Below, piece after piece: positions 26,803-35,872 of a stretch of 64,000 bases of DNA; within the stretch, counting starts at the first letter, position 1; the number at the start of each line of letters is the position of its first letter. The DNA is taken from positions 1 to 64,000 of the forward strand of contig NZ_JAJAUY010000008.1 in NCBI RefSeq assembly GCF_020532625.1, in the 5' to 3' direction. The notes below the pieces were generated by a model, which was not told the DNA's origin, ran no database searches, and saw only the letters and a list, made by a program, of their open reading frames with translations. Position numbers and translations under genes: made by a program. The DNA is from Streptomyces antimicrobicus. Its GTDB lineage: Bacteria > Actinomycetota > Actinomycetes > Streptomycetales > Streptomycetaceae.

Positions 26803-27049
26803 GCCGCGGCGCCCCTGGGCGCACGGCTACGTCCGAAACCCCCCGGAGGCGGCGCACGGGCCCCCCGGCCCGTCGGCTCCGCCTCCGCTTCCCCCTCGCC
26901 CCGCACCCCCCGGTGCGCGGCGTCTCGTCGCGGGTACTCCCAGCGAGACGAGATTAGGCGGGAAAGACCGGACGTAGTCGCCCGTCAGGTGAAATCCACG
27001 TTTCTTGACGATCCGCGGAGGAACCGGAATTGACGGTACTCCGGGCCCT

Positions 27050-29170
27050 TCAGGGACGAAACGTACCCAACTGCCCTGCCAGTTCGACCGGATCCGTCGT
27101 AGGCCGCGAGCAGACGAAGTGGCGGCACACATACGCCGTCGGACGGTCGCGCACGAGTGTGCGCTCGGCCAGCAGGGGGAACTCGACCGCGCCGGAACCC
27201 CCGGAGGCACCCGCGGAAGGCGCCGCTCCGACCGCCACCACGGCCCCGGGAGCCGTCCCCAGCAACGCCGTCCGGTGCAGCGCGGCCCGCGCCGGGTCCT
27301 CCGGGTGCCCGACGACCGCCACCTCGCGCGGACCGTCGATCAGCGCCTCGGCGACCGCGAGCCCGTGCCCGATGAAGCGCGGGGCGCGCGGGCCGAGGGC
27401 GTGCACCACCCCGAGCGCCCGCTCGGCCGCCGTGCGGTGCGCCTGCGAGCCGGTGTGCGCCGCGTACGACAGGAGCGCGCCGGCCGCCGCCGTCCAGCCG
27501 GAGGGCGCGGCGTTGTCGGTCGGGTCCTGGGGGCGGCGGATCAGCTGCTCGGCGTCGTGCGCGGTGTCGTAGAGGGTGCCGTCCTCGCCGGTGAAGCGGT
27601 CCAGGACCAGGTCGGTGAGGAAGCCGGCGAACTCCAGCCAGACGCCCTCACCGGTCACCGCCGCCAGGGCCAGGAAGCCCTCGGCCACGTCGGCGTAGTC
27701 CTCCAGGACGCCGGCGTTGGCGCCGGCCGCGCCGTCCTTGCTGGTGCGGGCGAGCCGGGCGCGGCCCGCGGCGGCGTCGAAGTGCACCCGGACCAGCAGG
27801 TCGGCGGCCTCGGTCGCCCGCTCGACCAGGTCGGGGCGGTCGAAGTAGGCACCGCACTCGGCGAGCGCGGCGATGGCCAGGCCGTTCCAGGCGGCCACCA
27901 CCTTGTCGTCGCGGCCGGGCGCGGGCCGCTCGGCGCGCGCCGCGAACAGCCGGGACCGGATCGAGGCGATCCGCTCGGCGTCGGCGACCGGGCCGTCCTG
28001 CGGCAGCCGGAGCACGGACGTCCCGTGCTCGAAGGTGCCCTCCTCGGTCACGCCGAAGTACGCCGCGGCCAGCTGCCCGTCCGCCTCGCCGAGCACCTCG
28101 CGCAGCTGGGCCGGGGTCCAGGCGTAGTAGGCGCCCTCGACGTGCCGGCCGGTGGCCGGGTCCTCGCTGTCGGCGTCGAGGGCCGAGGCGAAGCCGCCCT
28201 CGGCGGTGCGCAGCTCGCGCACCATGAAGTCGGCGGTCTCCAGGGCCACGCGCCGGGCCAGGTCGGCGAGGCCGCCCCCGGCGCCGTCACCGGCCCCCTC
28301 CGCGGCGCCGTCGCGGGTGGTCGCCCGCCACAGGTGCGCGTAGGCGCGGCACAGCAGGGCGTTGTCGTAGAGCATCTTCTCGAAGTGCGGGACGACCCAC
28401 TCGCGGTCCACCGAGTAGCGGGCGAAGCCACCGCCGAGCTGGTCGTAGATCCCGCCGCGGGCCATCGCCTCGCAGGTGTCGGCGGCCATCTGCAACGCGC
28501 CTTCGGCCCCGGTGCGGGCGTGGTGGCGCAACAGGAACTCGATCACCATCGACGGCGGGAACTTGGGCGCCCCGCCGAAGCCGCCGTGCCGCGCGTCGTA
28601 CTCCCGGGTGAGCTGGAGCAGCGCCCCGGCCATGTCCTGCTCGTCGGGCACGCGCGCCTTGCCGTAGTCGAGGCGGCGCCCGGCCAGGTCCCGGACGATC
28701 CGCTTCGCGACCTCGGAGACCTCCTCGGGCCGGCCCTCCCAGGCGGCCCGCACGCCTTCGAGGACCTGCATGAAGGAGGGCATGCCGTGGCGGGGCTCCG
28801 GCGGGAAGTAGGTGCCGAAGTAGAAGGGCTCGGCGTCGGGCGTGAGGAAGACGGTCATCGGCCACCCGCCCTGCCCGGTGGCGGCCTGCACGGCCTCCAT
28901 GTACACGGCGTCGACGTCCGGCCGCTCCTCGCGGTCGACCTTGATGTTGACGAAGTGCTCGTTCATGTACGCGCCGGTCAGCTCGTCCTCGAACGACTCG
29001 TGCGCCATGACGTGGCACCAGTGGCACGCGGAGTAGCCCACGCTCAGCAGCACGGGCACGTTGCGCCGTTTCGCCTCCTCGAACGCCTCGGGTCCCCACG
29101 GCCACCAGTCGACCGGATTGTCGGCATGCTGAAGCAGATACGGCGAGGTCACACCAGCCAACCGGTTCAT
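27050..29170 (-). CDS. Thioredoxin-domain DUF255 protein (YyaL/SPATA20 family)
   Basis: Encodes 706 residues. An N-terminal thioredoxin-like DUF255 domain has the CHWC pair at residues 49-52 within [15 protein letters not shown] long alpha/alpha toroid resembling N-acylglucosamine 2-epimerases or glycosidases follows (about 190-700). The start [16 protein letters not shown] is the usual family beginning. The family is widespread and its biochemical role is unsettled; redox or carbohydrate-related functions have been proposed. It stands alone, with the lower-GC insertion beginning right upstream of it. Confidence 0.88.
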   Translation of the reverse strand: MNRLAGVTSPYLLQHADNPVDWWPWGPEAFEEAKRRNVPVLLSVGYSACHWCHVMAHESFEDELTGAYMNEHFVNIKVDREERPDVDAVYMEAVQAATGQGGWPMTVFLTPDAEPFYFGTYFPPEPRHGMPSFMQVLEGVRAAWEGRPEEVSEVAKRIVRDLAGRRLDYGKARVPDEQDMAGALLQLTREYDARHGGFGGAPKFPPSMVIEFLLRHHARTGAEGALQMAADTCEAMARGGIYDQLGGGFARYSVDREWVVPHFEKMLYDNALLCRAYAHLWRATTRDGAAEGAGDGAGGGLADLARRVALETADFMVRELRTAEGGFASALDADSEDPATGRHVEGAYYAWTPAQLREVLGEADGQLAAAYFGVTEEGTFEHGTSVLRLPQDGPVADAERIASIRSRLFAARAERPAPGRDDKVVAAWNGLAIAALAECGAYFDRPDLVERATEAADLLVRVHFDAAAGRARLARTSKDGAAGANAGVLEDYADVAEGFLALAAVTGEGVWLEFAGFLTDLVLDRFTGEDGTLYDTAHDAEQLIRRPQDPTDNAAPSGWTAAAGALLSYAAHTGSQAHRTAAERALGVVHALGPRAPRFIGHGLAVAEALIDGPREVAVVGHPEDPARAALHRTALLGTAPGAVVAVGAAPSAGASGGSGAVEFPLLAERTLVRDRPTAYVCRHFVCSRPTTDPVELAGQLGTFRP

Positions 29171-29231
29171 GTGACCAGACTCTCACACCACCTCCGCCCT
29201 ACCTGCAGAACAACGCTCCGCCTGCTTGGCC

Positions 29232-29304
29232 GGTGTGCACCCACCCCGCCATTGCCCGGCATGGGAGCATCTCCGTCCCCCACGGGACGGTATGGGTGCA
29301 CACC
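29232..29304. repeat. 73-base element with perfect 12-base terminal inverted repeats and inner hairpin
   Basis: GGTGTGCACCCA at 29232-29243 and TGGGTGCACACC at 29293-29304 are exact inverted copies. Inside, CCGTCCC (29273-29279) pairs with GGGACGG (29284-29290). It lies between the DUF255 gene and the low-GC cassette, so it may mark an insertion edge, a small non-autonomous element or a terminator. Confidence 0.7.
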
Positions 29305-29416
29305 ACGAGGCCGCGCCGTGAACCCACGGGATCGCGTCGTACCCGCTGGTGATCGAATTTAGGGCAGCAAAGTCAAGTGCGCCTTCGTGGCTGTACAAGC
29401 CTGGACGTGCTGCCCC

Positions 29417-31090
29417 TCACTCGGTGTCGATGTCGGCCACCCCGACCTCCTTGTCCGCCGACTTGATGCCCAAGCTCTCAATGAACTGCCGCTCCGACGC
29501 GGCCAACTCATGCTGGCGCGCAAGGATGAAGTCGGTGAAGGCGTCGGCCTTGAGGTGCTCGATCGACGCGAGACTGACTCCGTGTGAATCCAGGATGTCG
29601 GTCCTCCCCTCCTCCGCGAGTCTGATAAGCGCCTGCCGGATCGACACACCTGGCGGGGTCGTCATGACGATCCGGTTGGCTGGGCTGGATGCCCCTGGGA
29701 CGCCGCTCTGAGTGATGATGTGCCGATAGGTCTCGCTGTGGGCCGTCGCCAGCTGCTCCAGAACGTTGACGGTGAGGCCATCGATGTTCTTCCGCTCCGG
29801 GAACGTCTGCAGATCCCACAGCAGGTAGGCGCGGACGCGTGCGCTGCGCAGGTCGAAGCGCTCGGGGAAGGAACGGGCTTGCTCACCCGAGTAGCTGAGC
29901 CCGCCCTTGCCCCGGGCGAAGGCCTTCATCTCCGTGATGAAGTTCCGGACCTGGGTGGTGGTGGACCCGGCGAAGGTTCCAGCCAGGGACGTGGTCCAGA
30001 ACCAGTGCCGGAGCTTGACCCGCTGCTCCGCTTCGACCTTGTCGGAGAAGTGGAAGAAGACGGCGAGCAGCATGATCTGGATGTTGTAGGGAACCAGGCG
30101 GGCCAGCGGCACCCGGACCTCCTCTCGCAGGAATTCGACCACCTGCTGGAGGATCCGGTCGGTGTCCTTCACTGCGGTCATGAGCTGGCCCTGGACCTTA
30201 CGAGCCATCGTCTCCCAGGAGGTGTCCCGCTGCACGTCCTCTTCGCCAGACAGCGCGAGGATAGTCTGGAAGATCGTCATGATCGGGATTTCACCGAAGC
30301 CCGAAGCAGCGATCCGACCCTTGATTTCCTCCATCTTGTCACTGAGCGTCTCTGAGCCGATGGTGCCGTAGGTAAGGGCGGAGACCATCTGGTCGGGTCG
30401 CATCTTCTGGCCGCTGCTGTTGATCCTGGAGAAGACCTCGATGGCCTGCTGAAGAGTGCCACCTTCCATCCGCACCACGGAGACCTTGTAGTTCTTCACC
30501 CGCTTCGCGATCCGCTCGCTCTCCTTGGTAAGGCGGTCGGCCTCCTCACGGGAGTCGGAGACATCGGACAGCGTCCGTGCGTATTCAAGGAAGTCCAGGG
30601 TCCCCAGCACGGACCTCATGGGCAGGAAGCTGCCGGGCACCGTCTCGCCGCTCTTCCAATGGCGGTAGCGCACGCCGTCGTGCTCCGACCGGACGAGCGG
30701 CCGGTAAACCCACCACATCCAGTCTTCCTGCCGCGTGGACCGCGGGGCGTCGGCCGAGCGGTGGAGGACGCCGAAGAGCGTCGAGAGCCGCTGATGACCG
30801 TCCAGCACATAGGCGACCTTCGCTCCCTCCGGTGCCGGCGGAATGCGGCGCCCACCGATGGTGTCGAGGCTTTCGAGCGGCATTGGGGTTTCCCAGATGA
30901 GCAGGCTTCCCATGGGATAACCGCGCTCCATGCTGTCGAAAAGCTGCAGCATCTGCTCGGGGCGCCAGAGGAACGGGCGTTGAAACTTCGGCACGCGCAG
31001 CTCACCCTGCGCGATCCGTTCCAGCACCTGCTCCAGGAAGTGAACCTCCGGCACTACCGAGATATCCTTTACCACCTCGACATCTCCCAT
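29417..31090 (-). CDS. DUF262 (GmrS-N-like) protein, third gene of a defence-like cassette
   Basis: Encodes 557 residues. The DUF262/ParB-like N-domain is clear: VPKFQRPFLWRPEQ at 33-46, DGHQRLSTL at 97-105 and FSRINSSGQKM at 220-230. In DUF262 enzymes such as GmrSD and SspE this domain binds and cleaves nucleotides and senses modified DNA. I see no C-terminal DUF1524 HNH nuclease, so this is not a complete GmrSD. The gene begins two bases after the TOPRIM-like gene, in one operon with the ATPase. GC content is visibly lower than in the flanking core genes, a sign of transfer. Its role as sensor or effector is inferred. Confidence 0.85.
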   Translation of the reverse strand: MGDVEVVKDISVVPEVHFLEQVLERIAQGELRVPKFQRPFLWRPEQMLQLFDSMERGYPMGSLLIWETPMPLESLDTIGGRRIPPAPEGAKVAYVLDGHQRLSTLFGVLHRSADAPRSTRQEDWMWWVYRPLVRSEHDGVRYRHWKSGETVPGSFLPMRSVLGTLDFLEYARTLSDVSDSREEADRLTKESERIAKRVKNYKVSVVRMEGGTLQQAIEVFSRINSSGQKMRPDQMVSALTYGTIGSETLSDKMEEIKGRIAASGFGEIPIMTIFQTILALSGEEDVQRDTSWETMARKVQGQLMTAVKDTDRILQQVVEFLREEVRVPLARLVPYNIQIMLLAVFFHFSDKVEAEQRVKLRHWFWTTSLAGTFAGSTTTQVRNFITEMKAFARGKGGLSYSGEQARSFPERFDLRSARVRAYLLWDLQTFPERKNIDGLTVNVLEQLATAHSETYRHIITQSGVPGASSPANRIVMTTPPGVSIRQALIRLAEEGRTDILDSHGVSLASIEHLKADAFTDFILARQHELAASERQFIESLGIKSADKEVGVADIDTE

Positions 31091-31092
31091 GC

Positions 31093-32118
31093 TCAGATCA
31101 CACCCCGAATCGTTTCGAACATCGATCGCAATTCCTGTTTCGCTCCGGGGCCCAGGCCGTCCAGGTCCCGCTCCGATATGCCGCCACGCATCACCTCTTG
31201 CAGGAACAGACCCGGCAAGTCCGTTCCGAATCCCTCCTGGAGGGTGATGAGATCATGCTCCGCCACTTCGTCGTACAGATCGCCGTGGCGGAAGGGGATG
31301 ACGTAGGTCGTGCCCGCCTTTCCGGCGTGCCGCCCCTTCTGCTCGGAACCCTTCTGTGGCTTCCCCTTGAAACCGTGCTTCATGTCGAAGTGGGCGCGCT
31401 GCACAGGCGAGAAGGTTTTGAGGGACTCCAGACGCTTGGCCATGGAGGACATTGCGACGGGCTTCCTCGACTGGCGCGCCAGGACTCGGTTGGGAATATA
31501 ATTTTCCATCTCCCGGAATCTGAGAACGTGCGAACTCACGCCGTCGCGGGCTGCCGCTTCGGCCTTCTCGTGACTGCCGGTCCGGTCCGTGGGGTGGAAG
31601 CTGTCGCTGTCGATGACGAGGACCACACGCTTCGTCCTGGAGAACTGCGCGGCCTGGTCGACCGCATGCCAGGTCGCGCCGTCCTTGCCGCCCCCGTTGT
31701 ACACACTGAGGCGGCCGCCCTCCTTGGCGTCGATGACGTCCTCACAGCCGAGCAGCCGCGCGAGGGCCTCGATCATCTGCCAGTCGTAGGTCGCGTTCTC
31801 CACGACCAGCACGGCCGGCCGCTCCAGGTCGCGGACGTCCGTCACCAGGGTCTCGCCGGTCACCCTGACCACGCCCACGGTTCCCCCGTGCGGCGCCCAG
31901 GCCTGCGCCATGCTCGCCTTCTGTGCGAGCAGCAGGTAGATCTGCGCCAGGACCGGGAGGTGACGCTCCAGAAACGCATGGACGGCGTCCACATCACCCG
32001 GGGAGATGACCCACTCGTGCCGTGCCTCCCTGAAGAACCCGATCAGCCTCAATATGAGATCTGCGTTCTCGTCACCCTGACGATCTGTCAACAGGTCAAT
32101 GGGAATCTCAACGCGCAT
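31093..32118 (-). CDS. TOPRIM/DUF4435-like protein, AriB-like partner of the ATPase
   Basis: Encodes 341 residues from an ATG that overlaps the end of the ATPase gene by 11 bases. Acidic residues are spaced as in TOPRIM-type folds: Glu107 in VVEN, Asp170 and Asp172 in VIDSDS, then Glu203 and Glu205 in REMENYIP. A glycine-rich YNGGGKDG loop at 140-147 also resembles DUF4435 proteins. In the PARIS defence system the DUF4435 protein AriB is a toxin activated by its ATPase AriA. By analogy this could be a nuclease effector held by the adjacent ATPase. A full domain match was not tested. Confidence 0.6.
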   Translation of the reverse strand: MRVEIPIDLLTDRQGDENADLILRLIGFFREARHEWVISPGDVDAVHAFLERHLPVLAQIYLLLAQKASMAQAWAPHGGTVGVVRVTGETLVTDVRDLERPAVLVVENATYDWQMIEALARLLGCEDVIDAKEGGRLSVYNGGGKDGATWHAVDQAAQFSRTKRVVLVIDSDSFHPTDRTGSHEKAEAAARDGVSSHVLRFREMENYIPNRVLARQSRKPVAMSSMAKRLESLKTFSPVQRAHFDMKHGFKGKPQKGSEQKGRHAGKAGTTYVIPFRHGDLYDEVAEHDLITLQEGFGTDLPGLFLQEVMRGGISERDLDGLGPGAKQELRSMFETIRGVI

Positions 32119-33370
32119 CAACGATCCGATTCGCCTGCGCGTCAGCAAGGGCGCGCACCTCCTCGAAGTCCTCCGCGAAGACTCCCTGCGGCCAGTAGTC
32201 GACGTTGCCGAGGGCATCCACTTCGATCTTTCGCAGGGTGGAAGCACCCTCGGACTGCTCGACGAAATAGATCTTCATGTCTTCCGGCGCCAACTTCCGC
32301 TCCGCAACCCGTCGGCGCAGCCTGAGAAGGAAGTTCTCGCTGTGCGTCTCCACCAGAAAGCGCACCTTCGACTCCTGCACGGCATCGACATAGAGATCCG
32401 CGATCGCGGCGTGCGCCGAAGGGTGAAGATGGAGTTCGGGCTCCTCCACAATCTCGATCACAGGTCCAGCAGGCGGTTCCACTCGGTCCGCGGCCCGCTG
32501 GATCACTATCGGCAGGAACTGGACTACACCTGTGCCAACTTCGTCGATGTGGACGACGAGATCGGGATCCCGCAGGGAACGCAGCTTGGGGATGCACATC
32601 CCGGAGCCGACGTCGGTGACCTCGAGCCGCCACCCGGGCAGGACGCTTTCCAGCAGGGTGTTCGCTTCGCGGCCGATCAGACCGCGCCCGTACATCTCAT
32701 CCGCGGCGAGCATGCCGAGGGCCCTCTCACCCCGATAGCCGACGCTGCCCAGGGTTCTGGCCGGCGACCGGAAGAAGCGCTCCGGGCTCTTCCGGAACGG
32801 GCCCAAATAGCGGATCTCGTCAAGGCCTTCCCGAATGAGCCCGGTGACTCCGCTGACACCGGCGATGGAGTCCGGCCAGTCGGTCGAATCGGGCAGCAGC
32901 CCGCGAAATCCGACCTTGCTCTCATGACGGTCGACGAGATACGTGCGCTTCTCGGGAGAGTAGGCGTCGACGCCTGGGACCCAGGAGAGGTTCGCGACCT
33001 CCGTCCCGCAGGAGATCTGCAACGAGGAGACCAGCTGCATTCCCTGGTTGGCGATATTTTGAACCTCGGCAGTGACGTTGACAGACTTGCCGCCCCGGAT
33101 GCCGATCGATGCCCCCAGGCGAAGGTGCCCATGGGGCGAGGAGCCGTGGATCAGATCGGCGAACGAAGGAGTGAAGCCCTGGACCAGGTCCAGGTCCAGA
33201 GGGTACGGGGAGTCGCCGCGGATACCGATGGACAGAAGCGGGAGCGCTCGCACGACGGCGCTCTTGCCGGAATTGTTCCGACCCAGCACGATGGTAATCC
33301 TGCCGAGCTCCACCTCCTGCTTCTCTCTGAAGCAGCGGTAGTTCTCCAGCGAGAACCTCTCCAACGACAC
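32108..33370 (-). CDS. AAA-family (SMC/ABC-type) ATPase with DUF3696 tail, first gene of the cassette
   Basis: Encodes 420 residues from a GTG with GGAG six bases upstream. It opens with the AAA_15-type start SLENYRCFREKQ and Walker A GRNNSGKS (30-37). DEVGTGVVQFLP (276-287) resembles the signature region, EIVEEPELHLHP (306-317) is Walker B, and VETHSENFLLR (340-350) is the switch His. The closing DYWPQGVFAEDFEE is the DUF3696 mark. Such ATPases act as sensors in OLD/PARIS/Gabija-like defence. The next gene overlaps by 11 bases, so they are probably made together. Lower GC and more A/T-ending codons than the neighbours indicate transfer. Confidence 0.87.
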   Translation of the reverse strand: MSLERFSLENYRCFREKQEVELGRITIVLGRNNSGKSAVVRALPLLSIGIRGDSPYPLDLDLVQGFTPSFADLIHGSSPHGHLRLGASIGIRGGKSVNVTAEVQNIANQGMQLVSSLQISCGTEVANLSWVPGVDAYSPEKRTYLVDRHESKVGFRGLLPDSTDWPDSIAGVSGVTGLIREGLDEIRYLGPFRKSPERFFRSPARTLGSVGYRGERALGMLAADEMYGRGLIGREANTLLESVLPGWRLEVTDVGSGMCIPKLRSLRDPDLVVHIDEVGTGVVQFLPIVIQRAADRVEPPAGPVIEIVEEPELHLHPSAHAAIADLYVDAVQESKVRFLVETHSENFLLRLRRRVAERKLAPEDMKIYFVEQSEGASTLRKIEVDALGNVDYWPQGVFAEDFEEVRALADAQANRIVDAR

Positions 33371-33932
33371 CTGGGCTCCGTTCGCTCACACCATGTCCGG
33401 CGCACACCGCCCCAGCGGCACAGGGCGTAGCTGCGGTAATACTCTCAGATGGCGGGAGCTCGACACACGAGTTTGGCTCTTCCCGCTGCGGAGCTGCTCG
33501 ACGTCCGCCCCGCGATCCGGCGAGACCGTGACCCTCCGCTCAGCAACCGCTGGGCGGCAGAGGTGCTGCGCGCGGCTGCAGCCTGCACGTCAGGAAGGGC
33601 AGCAGGCCGATCAACTTCCCTGGGCCGCGGCCCGGACCAGCCCTTGGACTGCCGGAAGGGTGCGGCCGTCATCACCTGCAGCCAGCAACAGCTCCGACCC
33701 CTTGATGCGGATTGCGCCCAATGCCCTACCACATCCGTCGACTTGCGGTCCCTTGGGCCCAGCATGGCCACCTCCGGGCGGCCACCACCTCGTGAGCGTG
33801 TCGGCCCCCGTCTCAGACGGACGCGAGAGCCGCAAACTACTCGGTTGACGAGCTCACTGGCACAGTGGCACTCGAAGCAACCGACCAGCACCACGAGCCC
33901 GCCTCGCTCGCCTGCGGCGTCCGCGCCGTCGG
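33371..33932. other. 562-base gap upstream of the defence-like cassette; no convincing gene
   Basis: Open frames exist on both strands here, but none has a ribosome site or recognisable protein, and codon use is not streptomycete-like. It must hold the leftward promoter of the cassette; gagTATTAC near 33436 on the minus strand could be a -10. The region may be a decayed gene at the right edge of the insertion. No long direct repeat shared with the left edge was found by eye. Confidence 0.5.
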
Positions 33933-34769
33933 TCACCTGAAGGCGGCCGCGTTGCGCTCGGCCCAGGTGGTGAAGGGGGTCGCGGGGCGGCCGAGGATGT
34001 TTTCGACGTCGGGGCTGACGGCCTGCTCGCGCGGGGTGGGGGTGCCGATGATGTCGAGGGTGGTGTCGGCGACCGGGGCGGGCATGAAGGTGAGCAGCTG
34101 CGCGCGGGCCTCCTCCCGCGTCTGGTGGAGGAAGGTGACCTGCTCGCCCATGGCGTCGGCGAGGGCGGCGGCGCGCTGGCGCGGGGTGGTCGGGGCGGGG
34201 CCGGTGAGTTCGTAGCAGGCCTCGGAGTGGCCGGGCTCCGTCAGGGCGGCGGCGGCCACGGCGGCGATGTCGTCGGGGTCGACGACCGGGAGGCCGACGT
34301 CGCCGAAGGGCGCGGCGACGGTCCGGCTCGCCTTGACCGACGGCGCCCAGGCGTAGGCGTTGGAGGCGAAACCGCCCGGGCGCAGGAGGGTCCAGTCGGT
34401 GCCGGAGTCCATGACGGCCCGCTCGTAGGCGGCGAAGGCCTTTCCGTGGGACAGGGAGTCCGGGCGGGTGACCACTCCCTGGGAGGACAGCAGGACGATC
34501 TTGCCGTAGTGCGCGAACGGAGCGACGACGGCGGAGGGGTCGCCGGTCATCATGAGGTCTCCCCCGACGAGCAGGAAGACCGCGTCCGCGGCGGCGGGCA
34601 GGCCGGCGGCCGGCTGGGCGGCCAGGTCGGCGGCGACGGCACGTACGCCGGTCGGGACGTCGGACCGGGTGATGCGGCGCGAAACGGCGGTCACCTCGTG
34701 TCCCTGTTCGGCCAGCAGGCGGACGAGCGTGCGGCCGACATTTCCGGTGGCACCCGTGACGACGATCAT
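33933..34769 (-). CDS. NmrA-like NAD(P)-binding protein (atypical SDR)
   Basis: Encodes 278 residues starting MIVVTGATGNVGRTLVRLL, the Rossmann GxxGxxG motif of NmrA/SDR_a5 proteins. There is no complete YxxxK catalytic pair, as in redox-sensing or quinone-reductase members of the family. It is divergent from a TetR gene with repeated GTCA-type operator sequences between, a common arrangement in which TetR represses the NmrA-like gene. The substrate is unknown. Confidence 0.85.
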   Translation of the reverse strand: MIVVTGATGNVGRTLVRLLAEQGHEVTAVSRRITRSDVPTGVRAVAADLAAQPAAGLPAAADAVFLLVGGDLMMTGDPSAVVAPFAHYGKIVLLSSQGVVTRPDSLSHGKAFAAYERAVMDSGTDWTLLRPGGFASNAYAWAPSVKASRTVAAPFGDVGLPVVDPDDIAAVAAAALTEPGHSEACYELTGPAPTTPRQRAAALADAMGEQVTFLHQTREEARAQLLTFMPAPVADTTLDIIGTPTPREQAVSPDVENILGRPATPFTTWAERNAAAFR

Positions 34770-34799
34770 GCGGGGCTCCTCCCCATCGAAGTGTGCGAG

Positions 34800-34842
34800 T
34801 CAGTCAGTCAGCTGGCTGGTCAGTTAGTTAGTTGACTGACTT
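34800..34842. promoter_or_regulatory. Array of TCAG/AGTT half-sites upstream of the NmrA-like gene
   Basis: AGTCAGTCAG near 34800 and AGTTAGTTGACTGACT at 34826-34841 repeat the half-site of the perfect palindrome found at the TetR start. Likely secondary binding sites for the same TetR protein over the leftward promoter. Confidence 0.65.
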
Positions 34843-34879
34843 AGTTGCTTGGCACGGAGACTAGCACGCGTCGGGGTCG

Positions 34880-34902
34880 TATAGTCAGTCAGGTGACTGA
34901 CT
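34880..34902. promoter_or_regulatory. TetR operator overlapping -10 and start codon
   Basis: AGTCAGTCA-GG-TGACTGACT (34883-34902) has perfect 9-base arms. It overlaps the -10-like TATAGT at 34880-34885 and includes the GTG start at 34893, so the transcript is probably leaderless and fully blocked when the repressor is bound. Confidence 0.8.
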
Positions 34903-35489
34903 CGAAAGAAACCGCCCGCACCCGGGGCGCCGGCGCGAAGCGGCGGCGGCTCATGGAGGCCGCGGCCGACGTCGTCCACCGGCAGGGCGCCGAACGCACC
35001 ACCATCGCCGACATCGCGCGCGCGGCCGAGGTACCGGTGGGCAACGTGTACTACTACTTCAAGACCAAGGACGAACTCGTCGCCGCCGCGCTGTCCGAGC
35101 ACGAGCGGCACCTGAACCTGCTCGTCAGCCAGCTGGACCGGCTCCCCGGTCCCCGTGAGCGCCTCAAGGGGCTGATCGAGGGCTGGGTGGGGCAGCGGGA
35201 CCTGGCCGCCCGCTACGGGTGCCCGACCGGCACGCTCGCCGCGGAGCTGGGAAAACGCGACGAGGGCGGCTTGGACGTGGAAGCGGGCAGGGTCGTCCGG
35301 ATCCTGCTGCGCTGGGTGGCGGACCAGTTCCGCGAGCTCGGCCAGCCGGACCCCGAGGGCCTGGCTCTGACCCTGGTGGGCGCCTACCAGGGCATGTCCT
35401 TGCTGGCCAACGCACTGCGAGACCCGGGGGTCATGGACCGTGAGGGCGCTCGCCTGATCGCCTGGATCGATTCCCTCCATGCCGCCTGA
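34893..35489 (+). CDS. TetR-family regulator, divergent from the NmrA-like gene
   Basis: Encodes 198 residues from a GTG lying inside its own operator palindrome and seven bases past a TATAGT -10, so a leaderless mRNA is likely. An open frame extends 16 codons upstream through the promoter, which I reject. The helix-turn-helix spans about residues 25-65 (TTIADIARAAEVPVGNVYYYF). The C-terminus has a TetR_C-like ligand domain with WVGQRDL and RYGCPTGTL. It should repress itself and the NmrA-like gene. In other bacteria this pair often responds to electrophiles or quinones. Confidence 0.9.
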   Translation: MTDSKETARTRGAGAKRRRLMEAAADVVHRQGAERTTIADIARAAEVPVGNVYYYFKTKDELVAAALSEHERHLNLLVSQLDRLPGPRERLKGLIEGWVGQRDLAARYGCPTGTLAAELGKRDEGGLDVEAGRVVRILLRWVADQFRELGQPDPEGLALTLVGAYQGMSLLANALRDPGVMDREGARLIAWIDSLHAA

Positions 35490-35578
35490 GCCCGCGGCGC
35501 CGCGTCCCGGGGCCCTGCCCTCGGCATGCTGCGCGGCGGGGCCGCGCCCCGGGGCCCTTGCCTCGGCCCGCCGCGCGG

Positions 35579-35603
35579 CGGCCGGGGGCGGGGCCCCCGG
35601 CCG
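35579..35603. terminator. 11-base-pair GC hairpin between convergent genes
   Basis: CGGCCGGGGGC (35579-35589) pairs with GCCCCCGGCCG (35593-35603) around a GGG loop, between the TetR stop and the stop of the small membrane protein gene. Confidence 0.7.
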
Positions 35604-35636
35604 TCAGCGGCGTTCCCGCCGGGCGGGCGGGACGGC

Positions 35637-35870
35637 CTAGGCCTGGTCGGGCTCGGCGCGCCGGCGCTCGGGTCGGGAGGTGGCCTCCGGGGCTTCCTCG
35701 AAGTCGACCCGGCCCATGTGGCGGCTCATCGACTTCATCAGCATCCACACGCCGACGGCGAGCGCCGCGAAGACGACGAAGCCGAGCAGACCGGGGGTCA
35801 CCTTGTTCTTGTCGAAGGTGTCCCCGGCCAGCGGGAGGAGCTGCGTGATTGCTTCCTGCGTAGCGCTCAT
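35637..35870 (-). CDS. Small single-pass membrane protein next to mca
   Basis: Encodes 77 residues with one membrane segment at about 26-46 (GLLGFVVFAALAVGVWMLM). A basic, Met-containing stretch and an acidic, Arg-rich C-terminal tail follow. It starts two bases after the mca stop on the same strand, so the two are co-transcribed. I know of no function; the constant position beside mca in streptomycetes is recalled, not checked. Confidence 0.75.
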   Translation of the reverse strand: MSATQEAITQLLPLAGDTFDKNKVTPGLLGFVVFAALAVGVWMLMKSMSRHMGRVDFEEAPEATSRPERRRAEPDQA

Positions 35871-35872
35871 AG

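Noticed and set aside
29417..31090. Complete GmrSD type IV restriction enzyme
   Set aside because: The DUF262 part is clear but no DUF1524 HNH nuclease motif was found in the C-terminal half.
31093..33370. Gabija (GajA/GajB) system
   Set aside because: The ATPase and TOPRIM-like parts are separate proteins and no UvrD-like helicase follows.
33445..33940. Open frames of about 163 codons on both strands upstream of the ATPase
   Set aside because: No ribosome site, no recognisable protein and no streptomycete third-base bias.
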